Both the position numbers and the translations under genes were made by a program. Positions 39,321-47,552 of a DNA stretch of 52,926 nucleotides are shown one piece after another. Numbering within the stretch: the first letter of the stretch is position 1; each line of letters starts with the position of its first letter. The notes beneath the pieces were generated by a model. The model saw nothing but the letters and a program-made list of their open reading frames with translations. It was not told the origin of the DNA and ran no database searches. This DNA is from a virus: positions 1-52,926 of IMG/VR virus record IMGVR_UViG_3300038555_000005, one strand, 5' to 3'.

Positions 39321-41959
39321 GCTGCGCTCCCTTCGAGGTCGAGGAGGTCGAACAGCGTGGGTGCGTTCGCCTGGTTGTCATGGCGGGTGAGGTAGACGAC
39401 CGAGTCGGCCGTGCTCACGGGGTTGAGTTCGGATCCGAAGCCGCGGCGGCCCTGGCGCACCGCTTCGAGGACCGTGGAGCCGAGACCGCTGAACGGGTCC
39501 CCGACCAGCTCGCCGGGGTTCGAGTACATCCGGATCAGGCGGCGTGGGATGTCGAGCGGGAACGGGCAGATGTGCGCCTCGACCTCGCGCTTGCGCTGCT
39601 CGCTGTTGAGGGTGTCGATGCGCAGCACATCGGTCCAGACGTCGTCGCGCCAAGAGCCGGGCACGAGCGACGCGAACGTACCGGGGAGCGCGTTGGCCGC
39701 GGCGAGGCGGTCAGCGAGCGCGACGTGCGCGTCGTAGTCGTATACCGAGCGCTCCGACTGCGCGGTGAACAGCTTCGACCGGACGCCGACCTCCAGAGCG
39801 GCGAGCTCGTCGCCGGACAGCAGCCGGTTCCCGCCCGTGCGCCACTCGGCGGCGGCGTCGATCTGCCACTGGCCGACGGAGTACTGCGCCTTCTCCTTCT
39901 GCACGGGAAGGTCCGCGTACCCGCGGGAGCGGTTCGTCTGCGGCTTGTGGAACAGCAGCACGTACTCGGGCGAGCCGACGCCCATCTTCGAGTGATCCTT
40001 CGCCATCTCCGAGTACGAGAGCCGGTACGTCTGGTTGTTCTCGCGCACGACGTCGGTCGTGACGGTGATCATCCCGAAGTAGTCGAACCCGTGGCCGGTG
40101 TAGTGTGCGATCGCCTCGGCGTGCATGGTGTCGAACGTGTAGACGCCCGTGCCGGTGACGGATCCGTAGAGCGGGAAGTCTTTCACGTGCACGGCGAGGA
40201 TCCGGCCGGGCATCAGGGCCCTATACAGCGATGGCGTCAGATAGTCCATCTGCCACCAGAACTGGCCGTTGTCGTCGACGTGGCCGAAGTCGGCGTAGTT
40301 GGGGGAGTACTCGTACTTGCCGCCGAAGGGGATCGACGTGACGATCAGCCCCATCGAGTCGGCGGCGACGTGGTCGCGCCACTCGACGACCGAGTCGTTC
40401 AGCACGATCTCCCACTGCTGGCCTGACCATGCCTCGCGCTCGACGCCCATGGCGCGGGCGAGCTCGGTGGAGACGGCGGTCGCGTCGAGGCCGAACTCGC
40501 GGAGGATGTCGCTCATCGTGTCGGTGAGCGCGTCGTCCTCCTGCCACTTCGTGAGCAGGTTGTCGCGGACGTCGGACTCGGTCTCGCCGTAGAGCAGGTA
40601 CACGGTGCACGCGCTGGTCTGGCCGAATCGGTGGATGCGGTGGATGGCCTGCACGGTCTGCTCGTACTTGTGCGTGACGCCGACGAACACAGCCGTGGAG
40701 CATTGCTGCAGGTTCAGACCTCGACCGAGCATCATCGGCTTCCCGATCAGCGCGTACGTCTCGCCGGCGAGCCAGGCGCGCAGTTGCTCCTCGACCTCGT
40801 CGTCGGACTGCGCGCCGCGGATCGAGGAGAAGGTCACGCCGAACTCGCGGAGCCCGGCTTCGAGAACGTCCTGCTCGTCGTTCAGGTCACACCAGAGGAT
40901 GATCTGCTTGAGCTTCGATCCGGCGCGCTGCAGGTCGAAGTGCGGCTTGACGATCTGCATGGCGCGTTCGATGCGCGCGGCGAGCGTGTGCCGCTTCTCG
41001 CGTGAGGACTCGACGGCGGACTTCGCGCCGCCGCGCACGAGCACGCCCTGGCCGTCCTTCTCGATCTGGTCGGAGAGGATGCCGACCTCGACTTCGTCCC
41101 AGACGACCTCGAGCGGAGGCAGTGCGTAGCCGTCGTCGGAGTAGCCGAGGTCGGAGGGCCGCTGGATGAAGCACGCCCAGGTGTTGAGCCACAGCATGAA
41201 CTCGCGCTTCTTGTGCGGGTGGATCTTGAGGTTGCCCGCCTTCGAGGAGTCGCGCTTGAAGAACCGCGTGAGCGCCTGGCCGGTGTCCATGATGCCGAGG
41301 AACCCGGCGTAGTGGATGAGCTCCTTGTGCCGGTTCGGCGCCGGCGTCGCGGTCGCCACGAACCGGTATGGCACGTCGTTGAACAGCGGGAGGAACCTCT
41401 GGTACGTCTCCGAGCCGAACGAGCGCAGCACGGCGGCCTCGTCGAGCGACGCGGCGACGAACAGGGATAGGTCGAGCTTGCCGTCCCGCACCGACTCGTA
41501 GTTCGTGACATAGAGACCGGACCACGCCGGGTCGACGTCGGCCGTCGATCGGACGAACCGCACCTCAGTGTCGAGGAGGTCGCGTCCGTCGGCGATGATG
41601 TCGAAGCGCACGCCAAGAGGGGCGACGATGAGCCCGCGGCGGGTTTCGGTACCGAACGCGTCGCGGGTGCCGCCGATCGCGGGGCCGTGCTCGACGATCA
41701 GGCGCAGGATCTCCAACTGCATGACGGACTTGCCGAGGCCGTAGCGGGCGAAAATCGCGCGGCGACCGCCCTTCACCGCCCACTTCACGATGTCGGCCTG
41801 GTGGGGCTTGAAGTGCTCGTGACCGGGGCGCATGATCGGCGACAGCCATTCGTCGCGAACGTCGAACCCGAAGGACCGGTCGAACGCGACCTTCTCGCGG
41901 AGGAAGGACGTGTAGTCGCGGCCGTCGTTGCCCGTTCTCAAAGTCAGAAGAGTGTTCAT
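39317..41959 (-). CDS. SNF2-like helicase fused to DNA methyltransferase
   Basis: An 880-aa protein. The N-terminal half is an SNF2/SF2 ATPase: Walker A GLGKS (74-78), DEAA box (173-176), TATP (203-206) and motif VI QAIHRIHRFGQT (437-448). The C-terminal half has permuted amino-methyltransferase motifs: TSIPF at 541-545 (in place of TSPPY) and DPFSGLGST at 821-829. Such fusions can scan DNA and methylate it. It resembles anti-restriction helicase-methylases more than a restriction enzyme, since no nuclease motif is evident. Confidence 0.85.
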   Translation of the reverse strand: MNTLLTLRTGNDGRDYTSFLREKVAFDRSFGFDVRDEWLSPIMRPGHEHFKPHQADIVKWAVKGGRRAIFARYGLGKSVMQLEILRLIVEHGPAIGGTRDAFGTETRRGLIVAPLGVRFDIIADGRDLLDTEVRFVRSTADVDPAWSGLYVTNYESVRDGKLDLSLFVAASLDEAAVLRSFGSETYQRFLPLFNDVPYRFVATATPAPNRHKELIHYAGFLGIMDTGQALTRFFKRDSSKAGNLKIHPHKKREFMLWLNTWACFIQRPSDLGYSDDGYALPPLEVVWDEVEVGILSDQIEKDGQGVLVRGGAKSAVESSREKRHTLAARIERAMQIVKPHFDLQRAGSKLKQIILWCDLNDEQDVLEAGLREFGVTFSSIRGAQSDDEVEEQLRAWLAGETYALIGKPMMLGRGLNLQQCSTAVFVGVTHKYEQTVQAIHRIHRFGQTSACTVYLLYGETESDVRDNLLTKWQEDDALTDTMSDILREFGLDATAVSTELARAMGVEREAWSGQQWEIVLNDSVVEWRDHVAADSMGLIVTSIPFGGKYEYSPNYADFGHVDDNGQFWWQMDYLTPSLYRALMPGRILAVHVKDFPLYGSVTGTGVYTFDTMHAEAIAHYTGHGFDYFGMITVTTDVVRENNQTYRLSYSEMAKDHSKMGVGSPEYVLLFHKPQTNRSRGYADLPVQKEKAQYSVGQWQIDAAAEWRTGGNRLLSGDELAALEVGVRSKLFTAQSERSVYDYDAHVALADRLAAANALPGTFASLVPGSWRDDVWTDVLRIDTLNSEQRKREVEAHICPFPLDIPRRLIRMYSNPGELVGDPFSGLGSTVLEAVRQGRRGFGSELNPVSTADSVVYLTRHDNQANAPTLFDLLDLEGSAA

Positions 41960-42540
41960 GCGGCGTCCTTCTTGGCGTTGGTGCGGATCGCGACGCAGGC
42001 GCGGCAGCGTTGTGCGCCTGTCGACGGGACGACGTAGAGGTTCGGCCCCTCGAGGCGGTGGCCGCGCTGACAGATCCCGGTGCGGTGAGTGACGATGTTG
42101 GGTGCCGCACTGCGGAGGTTGTTCACCTTCTGCGTCACGGGTTCGAGGTGTGATGGGTTCACGCAGAGTCGATGCGGGCAGTCGTCGTGTCCGAGGCACT
42201 CGCCTGCGAGAGCGGCCTTGCTGTGGCACGTGTGATCGATGTGCCGACCGTCTGGGATCGGGCCGACTGCGAGCTCGTAGGCTCGTCGGTGGGCGAGCTC
42301 CTGGCCAGTCCAGCCGTAGCCGGTTCTTCCGGATGAGTGACGCGTTCCGGTCCACGGCCAGCATGACTCGGGGCCGCGCGAGCGGTCGACTCGCGCCCAG
42401 AACCGCTCTTCGGCGGTTGGGAAGGGGAACACCGGGTCGCCGTACTTGTACCAGCGCTGGTAGTGAGAGCTGCAGAATCCGCGGGCCTCGTGCTCGCCAT
42501 CACATCCGGCGATCGAGCAGGTGCGGGTGACGGCATTCAT
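41956..42540 (-). CDS. HNH endonuclease (HNH_3, homing-type)
   Basis: A 194-aa protein with N-terminal and C-terminal CxxC-like pairs and an HNH_3 core: AHRRAYELAVGPIPDGRHIDH (H100-D102-H103), C126-VN-PSH (N128, H131) and N140 in KVNN. It is the homing-type nuclease frequent in actinophages. It overlaps the helicase-methyltransferase start (ATGA), which suggests long integration in the operon rather than recent insertion. Confidence 0.82.
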   Translation of the reverse strand: MNAVTRTCSIAGCDGEHEARGFCSSHYQRWYKYGDPVFPFPTAEERFWARVDRSRGPESCWPWTGTRHSSGRTGYGWTGQELAHRRAYELAVGPIPDGRHIDHTCHSKAALAGECLGHDDCPHRLCVNPSHLEPVTQKVNNLRSAAPNIVTHRTGICQRGHRLEGPNLYVVPSTGAQRCRACVAIRTNAKKDAA

Positions 42541-42830
42541 GCCTCACCGTCCGGATCCGTTGCCTCGACCTCGACCGGGATCGGTGTTGTCAGCGACTCG
42601 GGGATCACCACGACGGCCTCAGGGCGCAGCGGGATGAACGCGGCTTTCGGGAGCCGCAGCATCACCTTCACGATGACCACACCTGGCCGCGGCTGTTGCG
42701 GCCGCTTCTGAGTCATCCCGACCACGCGCGCGCCGCGTACGGCATCGGCGGTGTCGGCAGGGCGGTAGCTGAAGAAGTCGGGCTCGACCTGCAGAAAGAC
42801 TGGCGCGTCGACGTAGCCCCGGGCGTTCAT
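42537..42830 (-). CDS. Hypothetical protein (97 aa)
   Basis: A 97-aa protein with beta-rich stretches (APVFLQVEPDFFSYRPA, PGVVIVKVMLRLP, EAVVVIPESL). It overlaps the RuvC-like gene and the HNH gene at its ends. No family is recognised. Confidence 0.55.
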   Translation of the reverse strand: MNARGYVDAPVFLQVEPDFFSYRPADTADAVRGARVVGMTQKRPQQPRPGVVIVKVMLRLPKAAFIPLRPEAVVVIPESLTTPIPVEVEATDPDGEA

Positions 42831-43396
42831 CGGCCGACTCCGCTCAGGGCAGCGATGTGCGCGGCGGGGACGGCGTCGATGGGGTGGCCCTCGATCCGCG
42901 CGCGCATAGCGGCGAGCCAGAGGGCGTCGGCTTCGTCGTTCCCGGTGACGTCGACGTCAGGGAACCGGCGGACGGCGGCGGCGAGCACGGCGTCTTTCGG
43001 CGCGTTGCCCTTGCCTGTCGCGTACTTCTTGAGGGTGGTCGGCGGGATCACGACCGTGTCGATGCCCTCTGCGTCGAGCATGTCGCGGACCATCCACCAC
43101 AGCCCGCCGCGTACGTGGGCGCCGGAGTCGTTCGCGCCAAAGGCGGGACCTTCGACCGCAGCGACCGTATGATCTGACGCCGGGAGCTCGGCCCGGATCT
43201 CGGTGACGATCCGCCGAAGCCTCGCGAGCTGATCCGCCGTGCTCTTGCCGTTCGGCTTGCTCGTGACGCGGGTTACGCGGGTGAGTCCGGCGACCGTGAT
43301 CGCGATGCCTGTGGAAGCGACGGACAGGTCGAGGCCGACGAAGATAGGTGTCGGTGGCGTCTGTGTTGCGGGTGCGCCAGAGTAGAGGGTGCTCAT
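42827..43396 (-). CDS. RuvC-like Holliday junction resolvase
   Basis: A 189-aa RNase H-fold nuclease with acidic residues in order: D23 in FVGLDLSVASTG, E82 in AAVEGPAF, and D154/E155/D157 in NDEADALWLA. It would resolve branched DNA from recombination before packaging. The ATG at 43396 has AGGAG upstream; a longer in-frame extension is rejected. It pairs functionally with RecT and YqaJ upstream. Confidence 0.85.
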   Translation of the reverse strand: MSTLYSGAPATQTPPTPIFVGLDLSVASTGIAITVAGLTRVTRVTSKPNGKSTADQLARLRRIVTEIRAELPASDHTVAAVEGPAFGANDSGAHVRGGLWWMVRDMLDAEGIDTVVIPPTTLKKYATGKGNAPKDAVLAAAVRRFPDVDVTGNDEADALWLAAMRARIEGHPIDAVPAAHIAALSGVGR

Positions 43397-43434
43397 GATG
43401 AGGCTCCTGCCAGGGAGAGAATTCGGTGAGTAGA

Positions 43435-43465
43435 GGGGCCGAGCTGCTGCAATCAGCTCGGCCCC
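43435..43465. terminator. Perfect hairpin between DUF2303 and RuvC-like genes
   Basis: A 12-bp perfect stem (43435-43446 with 43454-43465) and 7-nt loop. No strong T-tract on the minus strand; it could be a partial terminator or an RNA-processing site. Confidence 0.6.
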
Positions 43466-43520
43466 CGTTTCGTCCGGGACCGGCACCGGGGGGTGATGCC
43501 GTGGGGAGTCCCGGACGGGT

Positions 43521-44420
43521 CTATGCGGCCGGGCGGCCGTAGAAGATCGGCACGTTCCCGATGCCGTCGTGGACGCGGGTCTCGACGAGCTCCGACGAGT
43601 CCGCGTTCGCGCGCTTCTCGGTCTTCCCGTCGCGGATCTCGGTGACGATGTCCGCGAACGCAGCCTCGAGGATCAGCTCGGGACGTTCGAGCTTGAAGCC
43701 CAGCGACACGCTCCCGCCGCGGAGGCGGTAGCGGAAGTTCGCCCAGATGGAGTAGATCGGGCCGCCGATGTACGGACGCAGCGCGAGCTGAATCCTGGCG
43801 GGGATCTCGATGTCGCCCTTCTGCCCGGCCTTCGCGGCCGTGTCCTCGATGTACGAGAGCTTCACGTCGCCGGAGGTGTCCCGGATCACCGATTCGAAGT
43901 TCACCTTCGTGTGTGCCTGGAACGTGCGGGCGATGTCGATCATCCGCGCGGGCTCGGGGTCGATGACGTCGTTCCACTGGTCGTCGATGAAGTCGGCGAA
44001 CTCGTCCTGAGCGAGCAGCTTGCCGTCGGCGTTCTTCCACGCGAGCCACTGCTTGGAGTGCTCCAGGTCGAGGCTCACACGGTGCTTCTGCCAGCCGGGA
44101 TCGCCGGTCGATTCATCGTGGGAGTCGATCACGGCGATGACCTTGGAGGTGTTCGTGTGTGCGTAGACCTCGGTGTGGTCGTCGGCGTGGCGGTTGACGT
44201 AGGCGACGAAGGATGCGGCGTCGGTGACGCTGCGCTTCGCCTCCTTGTGTCGCGGGTGCTGCGCGTAGTCGTCGGTGTCGACGACGCGAAGCTGGCCTTC
44301 GTCGCCGCGGACGAGGTAGACCTCGCCGACGGAGATGGCTACGCGCTGGTTCTCAGCGGCCTGGTCGGCGAGCTCCGCGACGACTGCCGCCTCTGTCTTG
44401 GTGTCCTCGATGGTGGTCAT
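43521..44420 (-). CDS. DUF2303 (YfdQ-like) protein
   Basis: A 299-aa protein of the DUF2303 family, recognised by features such as SKVIAVIDSHDE, HRVSLDLEHSKQWLAWKNADGKLLAQDEFADFID and PARMIDIARTFQAH. Such proteins are common in the recombination block of phages, and their role is unknown. It starts in an ATGA overlap. Confidence 0.85.
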   Translation of the reverse strand: MTTIEDTKTEAAVVAELADQAAENQRVAISVGEVYLVRGDEGQLRVVDTDDYAQHPRHKEAKRSVTDAASFVAYVNRHADDHTEVYAHTNTSKVIAVIDSHDESTGDPGWQKHRVSLDLEHSKQWLAWKNADGKLLAQDEFADFIDDQWNDVIDPEPARMIDIARTFQAHTKVNFESVIRDTSGDVKLSYIEDTAAKAGQKGDIEIPARIQLALRPYIGGPIYSIWANFRYRLRGGSVSLGFKLERPELILEAAFADIVTEIRDGKTEKRANADSSELVETRVHDGIGNVPIFYGRPAA

Positions 44421-44800
44421 GCCCCGGGGGCCTCCTTGATCTCGCCGGTGTTGAGATCGACATTCACGCCGGCGTCGCGGATGTCTTCGTCGGTGAACAG
44501 GGGAGCGGTCGCCGGGTCCGTGCGGGACAGGTCCCCGTCGGCGGTGACGAACGCGAGGGCCCCGATGCGGGTTTTCTCCGGGATCTTCTGCGTGATCTTG
44601 TCGGTGACGATCACCGCGTCGAGTCCGCCGTCGGCGGGCTTCACATCCAGTCGGAGCACGAGGGAACCGACCTTCCCGGTGTCCTTGACCGCGGCGACGA
44701 CCTTCCGCAGCGTCTCCGCTGCTTCGATGTCGGTGCCGGGGCGTACTCCCGCGAGCATCACGCTGAAGCTCGGCGGGGCTTCGTTCTCTTTCTCGGCCAC
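44417..44800 (-). CDS. Hypothetical protein (127 aa), DUF2303 partner
   Basis: A 127-aa soluble protein with a helical part (DIEAAETLRKVVAAVKDTGK) and beta strands (SLVLRLDVKP, LDAVIVTDK). It is coupled to the DUF2303 gene, as in other phages where the pair recurs. Function unknown. Confidence 0.62.
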   Translation of the reverse strand: MAEKENEAPPSFSVMLAGVRPGTDIEAAETLRKVVAAVKDTGKVGSLVLRLDVKPADGGLDAVIVTDKITQKIPEKTRIGALAFVTADGDLSRTDPATAPLFTDEDIRDAGVNVDLNTGEIKEAPGA

Positions 44801-44825
44801 TGATTTCTTCTTTCTATTGGGTGGT

Positions 44826-44957
44826 CTATGCGATCTGGTGGGCGTGCTCGTTGGCCTCAGCCCACGTGGGGAAGAACTCGACGCTGGTGATCGTGATGAC
44901 CATCCAGGGGCGCTCGTAGTCCAGCCAGGTCGGGAGGCGGTGCACGTAGGGCTTCAT
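44826..44957 (-). CDS. Tiny protein (43 aa)
   Basis: A 43-aa protein starting MKPYVHRLPTWLDYERPWMV and ending with a helical AEANEHAHQIA. Its ATG overlaps the stop of the upstream gene (ATGA), which supports translation. Function unknown. Confidence 0.55.
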   Translation of the reverse strand: MKPYVHRLPTWLDYERPWMVITITSVEFFPTWAEANEHAHQIA

Positions 44958-45394
44958 CGCTGCCCCATCCCGAACGAGGCCGTGATCCGCTTGCCGATGT
45001 TCATCAGCCCGAAGCTGCGGTTCTGGATCGCCTTGTGCATCTCCTCGGCGTATCGAAGCTTCTCCTTCGCGAGGTTCAGCTGGTGGCGCTCCTCCTTGGT
45101 CTTGGAGATCGCGTACTGCCGTGCGAGCACCGCACCCGACTTCTCGTGCATCACCATGAGTTCGGAGAACCGGCCCTCGTAGGCCTCCTCCGCGCGGTGG
45201 CGGTCTTCGTAGAGCACGACGATCACCTGTGCGACGTGCTCGATCAGGTCGGCGATGTCGAGGATCATCTGATCGATCTGCCCGAGCATCGGGGCGCCGT
45301 AGATCCCAGACGGGATCGCCAGCATCTCGCGCACGGCGACCTCGGCGGGGGAGAGGCGCAGCTCTCCGGTGCGGCCGTCCACGATGTCCGTCAT
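44954..45394 (-). CDS. Hypothetical helical protein (146 aa)
   Basis: A 146-aa, mostly helical protein with long amphipathic stretches (QMILDIADLIEHVAQVIVVL, and ARQYAISKTKEERHQLN), likely a coiled coil. It lies between the RecT block and the DUF2303 pair, so it may assist recombination; inference only. Coupled at both ends. Confidence 0.58.
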   Translation of the reverse strand: MTDIVDGRTGELRLSPAEVAVREMLAIPSGIYGAPMLGQIDQMILDIADLIEHVAQVIVVLYEDRHRAEEAYEGRFSELMVMHEKSGAVLARQYAISKTKEERHQLNLAKEKLRYAEEMHKAIQNRSFGLMNIGKRITASFGMGQR

Positions 45395-45687
45395 AGTCCG
45401 AGCCCCTCTCGGATCTCAGGAAGAAGCTCGGTCATGCTGAACTCGTGCTCGGGCGTGAACAGCACCCCGCCGATATAGCCCTGCGCGGCCGTGTCGGAGA
45501 GGACTGTGCCGAGCGTGATGCGGTTGGCAATGCGCTGCTGCTCGACGAGCGCGAGCACGGCCTCCGCGACGGCGAGTGTCGCGTTGTGCTGAACGCTCTC
45601 CTCGAACTCGCCATACGATGCCTGCTGCGCATGAGCCCACTCGACGTGCTTGCGGGCCTCGGCGGCGTGGTCGATGCGATCAGTCAC
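45391..45687 (-). CDS. Hypothetical protein (98 aa)
   Basis: A 98-aa helical protein, coupled by ATGA to the next gene and overlapping the recT stop by 8 nt. No motif is recognised. Confidence 0.55.
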   Translation of the reverse strand: MTDRIDHAAEARKHVEWAHAQQASYGEFEESVQHNATLAVAEAVLALVEQQRIANRITLGTVLSDTAAQGYIGGVLFTPEHEFSMTELLPEIREGLGL

Positions 45688-46678
45688 GGTCGACCTCCCC
45701 GGCGGTGTGCTCGGCGTCGAAGCGTGCGGCCTCGGCGGCCTCGTACTCCTCAGGCGTCATCTCAGGACCGGGGGCGGCTGTGGCCGGCACTCCTGTTGCT
45801 TCGGGGTGGTCTCCGTCAGCGGCCTCACCGCCCCCGGTGGTCTCGTCATCGACCACATCGGCGTCGATCGTCTGTTCCTCGCGGGCGAGCATTCCCGCGC
45901 GAGCCAGGAACGCGGCGCGGAGCTTGTCGTTGCCCTCGCCTGTCGCTTTGAGGCGGTCACCGATCGCGTCCAGCTCGGTACGCGTGGTGGCAGCAGCGAA
46001 CAACGCCTGCCAGTCCTCTGACGGCTCGACCACCGGCTCCGGCTCAGCGATTGGGATACCGCCATCGCTCATCTCCTCGGTGCTGTAGAGACCGAACAGC
46101 ACGTCGGCGAACCCTTCGCGGCCGACCTCGGACATAGCGCGCCAGACCGGCAGGAGCTCTGCGTACGACTCCCACGGCTTCGCGTGGCCCCTATCTGACC
46201 GCGCGCGCACCTCCCAGACGCCGGATGCGTTCGGCTGGTAGCTCTGCACGAGGCCCGCGCGGATCGCTCGGGGGATGTCCCACGTCGAGGTGAATACGGA
46301 TCCGTCGTCGGCGCGGGTGCCCGTGACGGTGACCGCGTAGTCCCCGCCAGGGATCGTGCCGCTCTTGAGGATCTCGAGCTTGTGTCCGGCCTTTCGGATC
46401 AGCGCCCCCATGAGGCGCGCCGAGAGAGTGGCCTTGCCCTCCACCACATCGATGGACTGGAGCGCTGCAGCGGGCATCAGGCCGAGCATCGCGCCCGTCT
46501 CCATGACGAGCAGAACCTTGCCGGGGGACGGTGCCGCCGGGATGACGTTCCCGTTCAGGTTCGTGGCGGAGTTCCAGAGCCCTTTCGGGATCAGGTCGCC
46601 GGCGGCAGCGAGGGTCTGGGCGTACTTCATCCGGTCGTTGAGGGATGCGGCTTCGTAGGCGACGACAGCGGTGGACAT
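45680..46678 (-). CDS. recT: RecT-family single-strand annealing protein
   Basis: A 332-aa protein with RecT/Bet signatures: GDLIPKGLWNSATNLNG, METGAMLGLMPAAALQSIDVVEGKATLSARLM and FTSTWDIPRAIRAGL. The C-terminal third is acidic and low-complexity, perhaps for SSB or nuclease contact. It anneals ssDNA exposed by the YqaJ exonuclease, whose gene overlaps its start. Confidence 0.87.
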   Translation of the reverse strand: MSTAVVAYEAASLNDRMKYAQTLAAAGDLIPKGLWNSATNLNGNVIPAAPSPGKVLLVMETGAMLGLMPAAALQSIDVVEGKATLSARLMGALIRKAGHKLEILKSGTIPGGDYAVTVTGTRADDGSVFTSTWDIPRAIRAGLVQSYQPNASGVWEVRARSDRGHAKPWESYAELLPVWRAMSEVGREGFADVLFGLYSTEEMSDGGIPIAEPEPVVEPSEDWQALFAAATTRTELDAIGDRLKATGEGNDKLRAAFLARAGMLAREEQTIDADVVDDETTGGGEAADGDHPEATGVPATAAPGPEMTPEEYEAAEAARFDAEHTAGEVDRD

Positions 46679-47283
46679 CAGAACGGGGTCCTTTCGAGGC
46701 GGGCGGCGTTCACGCCGGCGAGTACTTCGTGCGCGATCGGCACGATGAGGTTGAGAGCGGCCACGATCTGTGGGTGGTCACGGGGGAAGGTGATGGTTTC
46801 GGGGTCGCGGCGGAGTCGCCACGGCTCAGGACCGAACGCGCGGACGAGCTCGCCCCAGGTGAAGTCGACGGCGTCGTACTCGGGCAGTACATGGAGCTGC
46901 CATGCCATCTGCCGGATCTCGCGCGGGGTCGGGCCCGTCACGACCTTCATGAGCTTCGCTTTCGTCTCGACGATGCGGGAGCCGCGGATGCCGTCGACCG
47001 TGGCGCCGAACTGCTTCTCGTCCGGGTGATGAATCAGGAGGCTGTTCGGCTCCGCGCCAGCCCATGCCAGCAGCAGCGGCTCCCACTGGTTGCCGGTCCT
47101 GGTCGCCTCGTTGCCCTTGAAGTCGCGCGGGGCGCGCATTTGCCGGACATACGTCTCAACGCTCTGGGGCTTCGCGAACGCCCCGGCCTGGTAGGAACCG
47201 ATCACGCGACCATGTGCCTGGTCCCATGAGGATGGATCCGCACTGTCGGCGAGAGTCCTGTCCAGGATCGCGAGCGCGCTCAC
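46678..47283 (-). CDS. YqaJ-type viral recombinase / exonuclease
   Basis: A 201-aa PD-(D/E)XK nuclease: GNQWEPLLLAWAG, D97 in GATVDGI, E106 and K108 in IVETKAKLMK, then QMAWQLHVL. It is the 5-prime to 3-prime exonuclease partner of RecT. The GTG start overlaps the preceding stop (GTGA); the recT start overlaps its stop. Confidence 0.83.
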   Translation of the reverse strand: MSALAILDRTLADSADPSSWDQAHGRVIGSYQAGAFAKPQSVETYVRQMRAPRDFKGNEATRTGNQWEPLLLAWAGAEPNSLLIHHPDEKQFGATVDGIRGSRIVETKAKLMKVVTGPTPREIRQMAWQLHVLPEYDAVDFTWGELVRAFGPEPWRLRRDPETITFPRDHPQIVAALNLIVPIAHEVLAGVNAARLERTPF

Positions 47284-47552
47284 TCGGCACCGCCGAAATA
47301 GTCGATGAGACGCTGCGCCTGGGCGCCCTCCACGAGTAGCCCCTCCCACACGAAATCCGGGCACGAGATCCAGATGAGCGAAGCGCGACCGTCAGGGTCG
47401 AGACCGACCTTCCAGACGGCGCGGTTGCGGAGCGTCGCGGCGAGGACGATCACATTCACGTGGGATGCGAGGGCCTCCTCTGTAACGGACTCGTGCCCGG
47501 CGCAGTGACGCGCCACGAACTCGATGACGGTGGACCCTGTCTGCTCGCCCAT
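47280..47552 (-). CDS. Hypothetical protein (90 aa)
   Basis: A 90-aa protein with beta-rich VNVIVLAATL and SLIWISCPDFVWEGLLV. The start region reads GTGATG, so the ATG at 47552 or the GTG three bases earlier could be used; both overlap the ATPase stop. Function unknown. Confidence 0.55.
   Translation of the reverse strand: MGEQTGSTVIEFVARHCAGHESVTEEALASHVNVIVLAATLRNRAVWKVGLDPDGRASLIWISCPDFVWEGLLVEGAQAQRLIDYFGGAE

Noticed and set aside
39317-41959. Type ISP restriction enzyme or DISARM locus
   Set aside because: No Mrr-type or other nuclease motif is visible in the fusion protein, and no DrmB/DrmC-like partner is in the operon.
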